This document shows, in pieces, positions 18,171-25,318 of a stretch of 25,318 bases of DNA. How positions within the stretch are numbered: the first letter of the stretch is position 1; each line of letters opens with the position of its first letter. The stretch lies in contig BFEA01000049.1 of NCBI GenBank assembly GCA_003427395.1, forward strand, positions 3,888,866 through 3,914,183. The letters run 5' to 3'. Below the pieces are notes generated by a model. That model was not told the DNA's origin, made no database searches, and worked only from the letters and a program-made list of their open reading frames with translations. Origin of the DNA: Chara braunii (lineage: Eukaryota; Streptophyta; Charophyceae; Charales; Characeae). Both the position numbers and the translations under genes were made by a program.

Positions 18171-18511
18171 GGAGAGGTGAGCCATTCATCTTAGAAACAA
18201 TGCTCAGCTCTCCCTTTTTCAGCACACAAAAAAGCAGAGTACCCTGGGTCTGACCCAGAGACTGTTCAGAAACCACCCAAGTAAACAGCGGCCAGACCAT
18301 TCATCTTAGAAACAATGTCCGACCCTCAAAAGTCAAGCAAACAATACCCCTAAAAAATAAAGCAGCGAGGCCATTCATCTTAGAAACAATACCTGGCACA
18401 ATTAAAGAAACACAGCAACCAAGCCATTCGTCTTAGAAACAATGCTTGGTCCTTCAGAAAACAGAACAAAACACAGCAGTCAGGCCACTCATCTTAGAAA
18501 CAATGCCTGAC
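18171..18511. repeat. Array of five hairpins with an invariant 19-nt loop and covarying stems
   Basis: The loop CATTCATCTTAGAAACAAT, with at most one change, occurs at 18183-18201, 18298-18316, 18372-18390, 18425-18443 and 18486-18504. Each is flanked by an inverted repeat whose sequence differs between copies: ggagaggtgagc/gctcagctctcc (11 of 12 paired), ggccagac/gtccgacc (6 of 8), gcgaggc/acctggc (5 of 7), accaagc/gcttggt (7 of 7) and gtcaggc/gcctgac (7 of 7). Spacers between units share AAACACAGCA-like words and are otherwise loosely conserved. Loop starts are 115, 74, 53 and 61 bp apart. A loop-less palindrome ctgggtc-t-gacccag at 18244-18258 sits in the middle of the widest gap, and another hairpin, cagtttt-aagc-aaaactg, follows at 18527-18544. 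I know no family with this pattern. On the minus strand the core could read 'IVSKMNG', but frames are not maintained through the units. Confidence 0.85.
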
Positions 18512-19027
18512 CCTATAAGACCCGTTCAGTTTTAAGCAAAACTGCCTTCCTCCGAGCCTTCCCCCTGATGCAACCCCTTGTGACAATCTGCTTTCAGGCA
18601 ATCAAAGAAACTGAAACTGCCATTATACATGCATTCCTTTAGTTGGTCTGATTTGTGTCCTGAAAGTCAATCCAACGTCAAAGTAAGTGCTGCACACGGC
18701 CCAATCAACCAATACACAAGGAGGTGTATAGGTAGGGGTTATACTGGGTTTATAAGGGAAAGCAAATGTTACCTCTGAGTTCCCTGCCTCCAGAACTCCT
18801 CCTGAGTTCCGGCAGAGCTCCCGCAATCGGTGGGGCGAACCTCCCACAGAGGCCTTGGCGTGGATTACGGGTTGCAATCCCGCCTGCCGCCCTCCTCTCC
18901 GAACCAATGGACTAGACTGAGAGTAAGAAAGGCAGAAGAACAAACATTGTCTCTCAGATACAAGAGGGTTGCTCACAGACTCGCAGGAGAGGGCCTTGAT
19001 TCCTTGACACGCCTGAGGGCCCCGCAA
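18512..19027 (-). other. Unrecognised region with a 134-codon frame
   Basis: The frame 19027-18623 on the minus strand starts 'MRGPQACQGIKALSCESVSN' and has no motif that I recognise. Inside it the minus strand carries an AG|GTAACA donor-like site and a tttgactttcag acceptor-like site roughly 100 nt apart, so a short spliced exon pair is possible. Codon pattern and composition give no strong support. I would not call it a gene without transcript data. Confidence 0.2.
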
Positions 19028-20176
19028 TGATGGCCAAGTACGCAGCCGCCGGTCAATTTTCAGTCAAACTGTCGACGTCAACCCCCTGACGACTCCTCAA
19101 TTCGCAGGACCACCCCTCCTCGCAGTTCAACCACTCTCCCTACATTACACCTTCGCCCCCACACACACCCTGCGCTACCTCTAACTGTGGCAGCGGTGGC
19201 TGCCCCTACCGCCACACTGTGACTACTCTCTTCCTCCTTGCTCATTCCGACCTCTGAGCTCCCGTGGTCGAATAATAGTGCACTGCCCGATGGTTTGTTC
19301 CTTCATGTAGTTTCGACTAGGCAGACCTTTGCCCCGACCAGGTACGTGTCCCGCATTCACTTCTTCTCCTCTCTCTCTCTTATGCGTGCAACAGTCGTTG
19401 ACGGACGAGTCTTCTACTCTTCAGTCGGCCTTATTCAACTTCCATCACCCGGATCAGTGGACTGGCCGATGGTTCAATCTCCAACTTCACAATCCCCCTC
19501 AATAGGCCCGAGCCAAATTTGAAGTGAACCTTTGGCCAGTTCATGGGAGATATGGTGCTTCAAACGGACTTCTTCCAGAATCGTCGTGCACCCTCTGTTG
19601 GACTGATCAAGCAATATTGGGGGGAATCCCCCGCCAGGACGTGGAGGAATCCTACTTTGCCAGGTAAGCATAAAGTCAACAACCCCCCCCCACGTCTTGT
19701 AATGCCTTGAAGCCTCGAGACAGCCACCTGATTCGTCTGAAGCAGTTGAGAGGTGGCTTGTTTGAATACGCAGGCCAACAGGTAAGTGTCCAACTCCACG
19801 ACTGTCTTCACTCCCCTTCCTCCGTATGCGACCTCAGGTAAGTCACACAACCGCCCATTTTTCTCTCGTTGCCTCCCTCTCTCTCTTCTCCGTTGCTGCA
19901 CGTACTGCACGACTTCAAAACAACGTGCAGAGCGAGGCTGGATTTTCCCCAGATCATATGCAGGTACACTCGTCTACTCGCTGATGTTCTACCACTCTTC
20001 ACTGCCTACGTCCATCGACTTGTACTCTCCCGTTCGTGTCCATTCCTGCATCGGCCAGCGTAGTGACTTGGCATCGTAACTCAATTTCTCGTTCATCCCG
20101 CATGGCCATCTCTACTTGACAGCTTACCCAGGCTCACAGTCTTTGTCAGTCTTACCCCCTTTTCTCCCCCTGTTGC
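19028..20176. other. Pyrimidine-rich segment with repeated 5' splice-site motifs, no gene recognised
   Basis: The plus strand is C/T-rich. CAG|GTAAG occurs at 19661, 19779 and 19835, the last two 56 bp apart. A GC-rich inverted repeat (tgtgg..cggt / accg..ccaca) lies near 19186-19219. Plus-strand frames of about 95 codons show no domains. Confidence 0.4.
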
Positions 20177-20354
20177 TCTCCTTTCTTCTGCTGGCACAAA
20201 CTTTCCTGCCGTTTTTCCCGTCGTTCTTCACTTCATTTTTCGAAGCAGCCACACAGCCCCCAAGCCATCATGCCACCCAGGCTAACTACCTAACTCACAT
20301 CCTGACCTCATTCGCTGATTCGTGGGGCCCAAAAAACTCAGAATCAAGTCTTGG
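20177..20354. other. Possible degenerate unit preceding the 178-bp array
   Basis: The last 35 bp (ggggcccaaaaaactcagaatc...) resemble the segment before the hairpin in the following units (gaaaacccccgttttgaatc, gaaaacccccatttagtatc). No hairpin motif is recognisable at its own start. Confidence 0.35.
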
Positions 20355-20935
20355 CTCGCCCGATTTCGTTGAGAATCGGGCGAGTCATTCACTTCCCACT
20401 TTGTGATACTCACTCATTCCCGACACCTCTGCGCAACCCCTCTTCTTACTACTCCTATTTTATTAATTTCCAGCTAATTCTAAATTCAAAGTCTGGTTCG
20501 CCATCCCCGAAAACCCCCGTTTTGAATCCTCCCTTGCCCAAATCCGCCCATTAATGAGTGAGAAGAGCCCTTTTTCCCTTCCTTCATTTTTGCCTCCTCC
20601 ATAGCTCCGCGCGATGCTTTTCTTATCTAACTCCCATCCTCTTAATCCTACAGCAAAACTAACCTTACCATTCCACTCACAGCTATAGAAAACCCCCATT
20701 TAGTATCCTTCCTCGCCCGATTCCATCCGGAAACGAGCGAGATATGCATTTTTCCATTTCCCTCCTTCTTCCCCTCCACCATCTCCGCGCAGCCACCTTC
20801 TCTCTTACCCCTCTATACAGCACTCTATTGCACACACTAATTGCACAATCTGACTCGCCCTACCAAGAAAGCCCAATCTAACACTTTTTCTCGCCCGATT
20901 TCGACAACAGACGAGCGAGTTGCGAGTTATTCCTT
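20355..20935 (+). repeat. Tandem 178-bp repeat with a fixed 30-nt hairpin motif
   Basis: A 30-nt motif starts at 20355, 20533, 20712 and 20890, i.e. at intervals of 178, 179 and 178 bp. Copy 1 is a perfect 11-bp stem (ctcgcccgatt / aatcggggcgag-type arm, 8-nt loop). Copies 3 and 4 keep ctcgcccg / cgagcgag with one mismatch. Copy 2 (cttgccc / gagtgag) keeps most pairs, partly as G-T. Between motifs the units are diverged but share a pyrimidine-rich stretch after the hairpin, a tccgcgcag-like word about 80 bp in, and gaaaaccccc before the next hairpin. The unit length is in the range of satellite monomers. Confidence 0.75.
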
Positions 20936-21119
20936 CGACCATGCTCATCTTCTACCTCTCCGCCTTCTTCGTTTCCGTTTCCTGGATGCACCTGGCGTGG
21001 ATCCACGTCCAGGTTCGTTTCTACTTCATTGCCTTCCTTCCCTGTTGTCTGCCGCTGGTGTGTGCTCCGACAGCACAGCGCCCGAACCCAACAACCCGAC
21101 CTCTTGAAATCTCCAAGGG

Positions 21120-21122
<3 letters not shown>
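20936..21122. other. Spacer between the tandem repeat and the poly(T) tract
   Basis: No gene. It contains the perfect palindrome cgtggatccacg inside a longer imperfect inverted repeat (ctgg...ccag) near 20991-21013. Confidence 0.4.

Positions 21123-21150
<28 letters not shown>
21123..21150. repeat. 28-nt poly(T) tract (poly(A) on the minus strand)
   Basis: An uninterrupted run of 28 T directly precedes the rRNA-like sequence. Read on the minus strand it is a 3' A tail following antisense rRNA sequence, or the tail of an unrelated retroposon lying to one side. Its purity suggests a fairly young event. Confidence 0.85.
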
Positions 21151-21221
21151 GCGCTGTCCCAGGCACTACAGCACTCCGATCGGTACAGACCGCCAGACAA
21201 TGAGTTCGAGAGCAGGCTGGC

Positions 21222-21380
21222 TCCTCGACGAGTGGGAGGGTGTAGCCTACCGCTAAGCCTAGAGCGTGGGCCTGGGTGGGAACGGGCCCGGTGCAGACTG
21301 TGGTGGTAGTAGCAAATATTCAAATGAGAACTTTGAAGACTAGAGTGGGGCGGTTCTGCGGGAATGGCCGCTGCAGTCAC
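21222..21380 (+). pseudogene. Large-subunit rRNA pseudogene fragment 1
   Basis: The core tggtggtagtagcaaatatt followed by caaatgagaactttgaag (21301-21338) equals a highly conserved stretch of eukaryotic nuclear LSU (25S/28S) rRNA. Similarity extends left through ggtgcaga (21290), cgtgggcctgggtggg and gacgagtgggaggg (21228-21240), which align with the rRNA segment preceding that stretch. It extends right, weakly, through ggttctgcgggaatggc. Many substitutions in both arms, and short length compared with a complete LSU, show it is non-functional. Sequence between 21151 and 21221 may also be rRNA-derived but is too diverged to claim. Confidence 0.85.
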
Positions 21381-21945
21381 TACCGCTGCGGGCCCCCCCC
21401 CTGCCTGGTGCCCCCGCTGTCGCAGGTAAGTTCACCATCTCGCACGGCCGACTGGGCATGCTCGCTCTCAAAAACCTCTCACACGAGACCGTGGGGCTGC
21501 AGGCACCGCTCCCACACTGGGCAGCCCCAACCAAGCTCCCCACCTGGTAATATCTTTGTTTGGATCGGACAGGCCGCAAGGGCTTGTATCTTGGATCGAA
21601 GTGCAGAGGCAAAGTCCCTGTTCCACCTCCGGAAATAGGTAAGATAAAATACCGACGCAGATTTTGGTGGTAATAGCAAATTTTCAGATGAAACCCTTGA
21701 AGCCCGGAGCGAGGCGGGTTCTATGTGACCCTGCTGCTGGGTCAGCTTGCCGCACAGCCAAAAGCGCGGCAGCCTCCCACTGGTGTCCCCAAGCCCCGCC
21801 TAGCTCAGGCATAATTCTCCATCTTATGTGCCCCAGCGGGCACGCTCACACTCAAACCTCTCACAGCAAACGGTGGGGAGCAGACGGTGCACCGCATCGG
21901 CTGGCTCCGCCACTCAACCTTTCTCCCGCACCGTGGGCCAACCTG
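21290..21945 (+). repeat. Diverged duplication of about 360 bp containing the two LSU fragments
   Basis: Besides the rRNA cores at 21301 and 21668, the copies share gcaggtaagttcaccatct / gcaggcataattctccatct and ctctcaaaaacctctcaca / cactcaaacctctcacagc. They also share cgtggggctgcaggcaccgc / ggtggggagcagacggtgcaccgc in the same order. By eye the identity is around two thirds. Sequence downstream of the rRNA cores in both copies does not look like LSU rRNA, so the duplicated unit joins rRNA to other DNA. Confidence 0.6.
21652..21750 (+). pseudogene. Large-subunit rRNA pseudogene fragment 2
   Basis: It reads ccgacgcagattttggtggt, then aatagcaaattttcagatg, then gggttctatgtgacc and gggtcagc. 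All follow LSU rRNA in order with frequent substitutions. It is more diverged than fragment 1 in the core but better preserved in the ggttc(c)atgtga segment, so neither is simply copied from the other's present form. Confidence 0.8.
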
Positions 21946-22324
21946 AAGGGCGAGCACCCAAGATCCTTGACTGCCGCGACGGCCATCCGTGCCCGACAAT
22001 ACCGCAACAGAGCCAGGAGTATCGGTCCCGATGTCGGTCTCGGAGCCGGCCACCGAATCAAGGCACTAAATAAAAATAGGGATAATACTAATAATAAAAT
22101 ACCAATGCATAAAAATAATAAATACAGGGGAACCCAAAAATTAAGGGGACGAGGGCCCACACACCCCACTGGCCTGCGGTGCCGCGCACACCCAGGCCAC
22201 TTAGGGTGGCACCCCGCCGTCGACGCATCGCGACCGCCACTCATCCGGGCGGGACTCCACTCTCATCGGCCAGTGCGGCGTCAACTCCGGACGCCGCCGT
22301 ACTGGCGCGACTTACGAGAAGCAC
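21946..22324. other. GC-rich spacer with strong hairpin, no gene recognised
   Basis: It contains a short AT-rich patch (22070-22145) and then GC-rich DNA. At 22270-22305 an inverted repeat ccagt-gcggcgtc / gacgccgc-(cgt)-actgg gives 13 paired bases with one bulge and a 7-nt loop. Open frames on both strands are compositional. Confidence 0.45.
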
Positions 22325-22352
22325 ACCAAATACCCTTGGAAGGGTATTTGGT
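22325..22352. repeat. Near-perfect 28-bp palindrome at the gag breakpoint
   Basis: accaaataccctt (22325-22337) and aagggtatttggt (22340-22352) are exact reverse complements separated by gg. It sits exactly where the gag-like frame (…GRGQGQGG) on the right loses similarity. It could be the end of an inserted element or the scar of a foldback. Confidence 0.8.
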
Positions 22353-24112
22353 ACGACACCGGCCCCCTTGGCCCTGGCCTCGTCCTCCTCCTTGCGGCCT
22401 CCCTCCAGCCGCGACAGTAGCGGGAGTTCTCCCTTGGCCCACACCGCTGTCCTCCTCCTCTAATCCCCACTCAATCTGATCGTAGGGGATCTCGTCCACA
22501 CTACCCTCATCTAAGGTTAGGACAAGACTATCCTTAGTCTTCACTTGCCCAGAGATAGTGCGGCCCTTCCATTGCTTTCCCTTATCAAAATCTTTGTGCC
22601 AGAAGGTGGAGACTGACACAGGCTTTGCCTCAAAGGCCACCACTTCACGGCTAAGGGAATCGTAAGTGGTGGCAGGGTCTTCGCTCTTCGCGCAGAAGTG
22701 CCCGCGAAAGACTTATGGCATGGCTCTGTAAAAGAGGACAACCAATTGGGTGTCTGTAACCCCGTGGTCAGGGACAGCTACTAGTTCGTCCATTGTGCTC
22801 TTGAGCGCTCTGGCACTCTTCCACTTACGAGCATGGATCGTCTGGAGCTTGTCTGAGGCTTTGACACTTCAAGCGACATCTGCAAATCGCTCGCGCAGCA
22901 GTTTCATGAACTCAGTGAGGGAGGTAAATGCCGAATAGGCAACTGCATCATCATTGCAGTTAGCGGCGCGCACTAGGGACCTTGCAAAACTGGCGGCCTC
23001 ATCTCTAAGCGCATGGATCGCAATCAAGACATGCTGGTCCGGGGAGACCTGTTGCAGATGCACGTAGGTCTTGACGTTGGCCTCCCAGTTATCAAAATTC
23101 TCTTCCCTCTTCCCACTGTAGGAATCAGGGAATTTGACCTTGACTGGCTCCCTACGCAGACGTGGCTCCTCCTCCTTGGGAGCTGCGGCCTTGACGCCCT
23201 CAATGGCGCCAGCGCAAAACCGCTCAGTTTTGTCAAGGCGATGGCCCACCTCGGCCCCTACAGCACCTACCAACTCGCTTGGAAAGTCCCGGAATCCCAA
23301 CCGTATCGAACGCACAGCTATGTGCTGGCTCCTGCTGAAGTCATATTGCTCTGCCTGAATTCGTGCCAGGCGTGCAACATTTCGGGCTATGACTCGCATT
23401 TGGTTTGGGAGTTCGGTCTGTGCGGCTAATTGCTCTTCGATCTTTTTTACCTCCTCTAATTCCTCAGCCGCCTCCGCTGCCGCGTCCACTCTCCTCTTCG
23501 TCTCCCACATCACTGCCAATCTCCATTCCATCCTCTTCTCATCTTCCATCGCCTGCCGCTTTACGACATCTTTTTCTGCTTCCCAAACTCTCATAGCGGC
23601 TTCCTGATCATCCTTGGGGATATACATCGCCACCTCTTCTTCTTCACCCGGGGATAAGTTGGCGACCCACTCTGAGATCCGCTTCTCCATCTCATCATCT
23701 TTGCTGCCACTGTACTGCCCCCTCTTCCTTTGGAGTGGCGTTTTATCTTCCTCCTCTTCCTCTTCCACCTCCTTCAACTTCTGCTCTTCTTCCTTTTTCA
23801 ATCTCTCTTTCTCCCTGGCCGCCGCCTCCTCAATTTTCTTCAATTTGGCCGCCTGCTCCTCCATTAAGGCCTTCTTCTTGGCCTCCTTTTCTCTTTCCTC
23901 TCCCTCAGAATGGCGGCCATCCTGGCTTCTTCTTCAGGCGTATAGGGATGTGTGGTCGTGCCACCCTTTGTCTCTACCCTACACGCGAAGGTGTTCCAAA
24001 ATCCCAAGGGGAAGAGGAGACGCCAGAGGGTTCCCCAGAGGGAGAACCCCACAAGCAGCCCATACATCGGATAGTCATCCATCGTGGTGTCGGTGCACGA
24101 CAAGGGTCCCAC
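22353..24112 (-). pseudogene. gag: gag capsid part of a gypsy element (probably element 2 or a sister copy)
   Basis: From 24112 downwards: 'HPYTPEEEARMAAILRER', a frameshift in a purine run near 23870-23895, then 'MEEQAAKLKKIEEAAAREK' and a long charged coiled-coil. A conserved helical block with 'QEAAMRVWEAEKDVVKRQ' follows, then the gag core: 'KVKFPDSYSGKREENFDNWE', 'LIAIHALRDEAASFARSL' and 'TSLTEFMKLLRERFADV'. After TGA at 22869 the same frame goes on with 'KLQTIHARKWKSARALKSTM' and 'DTQLVVLFYRAMP', TAA at 22713, then 'TYDSLSREVVAFEAK' and a G/R/Q-rich basic stretch up to the palindrome at 22352. No zinc knuckle follows. The strand agrees with pol at 12487-16323, and the basic stretch resembles that at 16640-16690, so the two parts may be one gag split by 16741-22352. 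Confidence 0.85.
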
Positions 24113-24856
24113 TCCTCACCACTTAGACCTACCCGGACACAGACCTACTGACTGACTTCCTAAGGACCACAGGGTAAGACCCTGTCAACTATGGTCACTA
24201 ACCCAAGACTACTGTAAGGCTTTCACTACTGAACCAAAAGCTGTTCTGGAGGCATTTAAGGAGATCCCCCAAACTCCGCAAGAATTCTTTAATGTCACAG
24301 ACAGGACGACGTGATCAGCTTGGTTCTTCCTGGCGATTTCAGCCCACAACTCAGCCGTTCCGGCCTACTGTGCCACACCGAGCAGCCCGCCGGTCTGTAC
24401 CGGTCCTTGGAGGGGTTCGTATCCCTCGGGACATTCGAGTCGTCAGACACAAATCATCAGCCTTTACTAGGTCCGGTAGGGGAGTGGTTCAACCAGGCCT
24501 CAACACTTAAAGACGGCCTTCGTTTCAGCCTANAGCTCGGAGTTNGGACCCTCTACACTGANACTGAGTAGACCTGCCGGACAGTACCGGTCATTGGGCT
24601 AGACGAGTTGTTTAACGAGCGCTCGCCGCTCATGCTCAGGTCTCCGGATATTAGAGTAGAGATTAGTCCTACTAAGTCCCATGCAGGTTTGGCAGCAAGG
24701 CCCTATCCGTCATCCACAGAGTCCTAACACCTAGGACAGAAGAGACTCAATGCAGAAAGAGTAAACAGACAGACCCAGCAAGTACCGTGGGGTAGGTGCA
24801 CATCTACAGGGTAAGGGGATAGGCTAAGGGCTCAGCGAGATATCACCATCTCCAGC
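24113..24856 (-). other. Probable leader of the gag-bearing gypsy element, no gene
   Basis: This lies upstream of the gag start on the minus strand. No primer-binding site of the initiator-Met type is visible in reverse complement. Short inverted repeats such as ccggtctgtaccgg (24392-24405) and gaggg/ccctc (24411-24428) occur. N bases at 24533-24562 mark uncertain assembly. Confidence 0.4.
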
Positions 24857-24990
24857 TTGGTCAAAATCTTGGTCAGCAGCTCCGGTCAACGCCTTGGTCA
24901 ACGCTGAGTCAACGCGGGCGTCCCCCAGTCAACGCTTGGTCAACGCCTGGTCAACCCCTGGTCAACCCTTTGGTCAACGCCTGGTCAACC
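24857..24990 (-). promoter_or_regulatory. Array of ten W-box (TTGACY) cores, about 11-bp period
   Basis: GTCAA on the plus strand (TTGAC on the minus) starts at 24860, 24885, 24897, 24908, 24928, 24939, 24950, 24961, 24973 and 24984, each preceded by G or A, so each is TTGACC or TTGACT on the minus strand. An eleventh, altered copy (gtcag) is at 24872. The underlying repeat is tggtcaacgcc. Known: WRKY transcription factors of the green lineage bind TTGACY. It lies upstream of the minus-strand gag and may be part of an LTR or promoter. Confidence 0.7.
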
Positions 24991-25318
24991 CTTCACCTCG
25001 GCTATGGCTGCCGGCACCTTCACCTTCATCACCCTCGCCGCTTACTTCCCCTTCCTTCACTCTTCTTCTTCTTCCCTTTCTCTGTTTTTTTTTTTGTTTT
25101 GTTTTTTTTTTGTGTTCCCCCAGCTATGTCTGTCTTCTTCTCCGGTATCCTCCTTCCACACTTCTTCTTCTCTCTCCTCAGTCCCTCCTTCTCTGTCCTC
25201 CCTCTCTCTCTTCTTCAATACCCTGTGTCGATACTCCGCGGCTATGGCCGCTATCTTCCTTCTCCACCGGACCACACAACTCGCCTCACAGGTAAGTGAC
25301 AACCAATCTTGGATCGCT
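24991..25318 (+). other. Pyrimidine-rich segment with an exon-like stretch
   Basis: A T-rich tract (25085-25113) ends in gttcccccag at 25113-25122, a good 3' splice-site shape. About 170 bp later the sequence ctcacag|gtaagtgac gives a consensus 5' splice site at 25289-25297. The interval could be an internal exon on the plus strand; its translation is low-complexity (S/L/F/P) and unrecognised. Confidence 0.3.

Noticed and set aside
18171-18511. CRISPR array
   Set aside because: The conserved parts are loops between covarying arms with irregular spacing, the context is eukaryotic, and there are no cas genes.
18171-18544. Box C/D snoRNA cluster or hammerhead ribozymes
   Set aside because: No paired RUGAUGA and CUGA boxes around the stems, and no CUGAUGA...GAAA hammerhead core could be found.
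18623-19027. Host protein-coding gene on the minus strand
   Set aside because: The 134-codon frame has no recognisable domain; splice-like sites inside it are weak evidence without transcripts.
21123-21283. Minus-strand tRNA-derived SINE with A28 tail and a gggaac target duplication (21117-21122 and 21278-21283)
   Set aside because: The supposed SINE body, including the A-box-like ggcttagcgg, aligns better with LSU rRNA in the plus direction (gacgagtgggaggg ... ggtgcaga), and the second gggaac is part of that rRNA-like sequence.
22325-22352. Helitron 3' end (terminal hairpin)
   Set aside because: No CTRR lies within about 15 bp beyond the palindrome on either strand, and no TC start is recognisable near 16741.
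23614-24151. Plus-strand proteins of 138-170 codons rich in S, P and F
   Set aside because: They are antisense shadows of the Glu/Lys-rich coiled coil of the minus-strand gag.

Overview
The window looks like repeat-dominated nuclear DNA of a green-lineage eukaryote. Evidence: chromodomain-type Ty3/gypsy (chromovirus) polyproteins, an APE-type LINE, a U2 snRNA-derived fragment, eukaryotic large-subunit rRNA fragments, consensus 5' splice-site motifs, scattered N positions and no bacterial gene organisation. The gypsy proteins and their two-family makeup remind me of charophyte algae such as Chara, but that is memory-based inference. I recognise no intact host gene.

Region 1 (1-11136) is a nest. 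The oldest layer is a LINE on the minus strand, read right to left: partial endonuclease and RT N-terminus (11136-9852), RT palm (1194-650), then RT C-terminal part (569-1). It appears 5'-truncated near 11136 and runs off the left edge. Two elements sit inside it. One is a U2 snRNA 5' fragment with a 24-A tail (570-649). The other is a complete but dead plus-strand gypsy element (1195-9851) with TG...CA LTRs of 926 and 1001 bp, a 4-5 bp target duplication, an initiator-Met-type PBS, degraded gag and pol, and a polypurine tract. Its active sites are broken by point changes and deletions.

Region 2 (about 11137-16740) has unclassified sequence, then a second gypsy element on the minus strand. 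Its pol frame of 1278 codons (16323-12487) is open and keeps every catalytic motif that can be read. A putative LTR with a TATA box follows pol, and the nucleocapsid end of gag precedes it (16740-16372). A same-strand gag body lies 5.6 kb away at 24112-22353. It probably belongs to this or a sister copy, so 16741-22352 would be inserted or rearranged DNA.

Region 3 (16741-22352) is the least explained. In order it holds a CpG-rich segment with a TATA-like box; a stretch crowded with 6-8 bp perfect hairpins; an array of five hairpins with a nearly invariant 19-nt loop and stems that change sequence while mostly staying paired (18171-18511); pyrimidine-rich DNA with consensus 5' splice sites; four copies of a 30-nt inverted-repeat motif at a strict 178-179 bp period (20355-20919); a 28-T tract touching an LSU rRNA pseudogene fragment; a second diverged LSU fragment; and a 13-bp-arm palindrome at the gag breakpoint.

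Region 4 (24113-25318) lies upstream of that gag. It contains ten TTGACY (W-box) cores on the minus strand in 129 bp, mostly 11-12 bp apart, then pyrimidine-rich DNA shaped like an intron end plus exon.

The best candidates for undescribed biology are the hairpin array at 18171-18511, the 178-bp tandem repeat with its fixed hairpin, the helically phased W-box array and the U2-poly(A) chimera.
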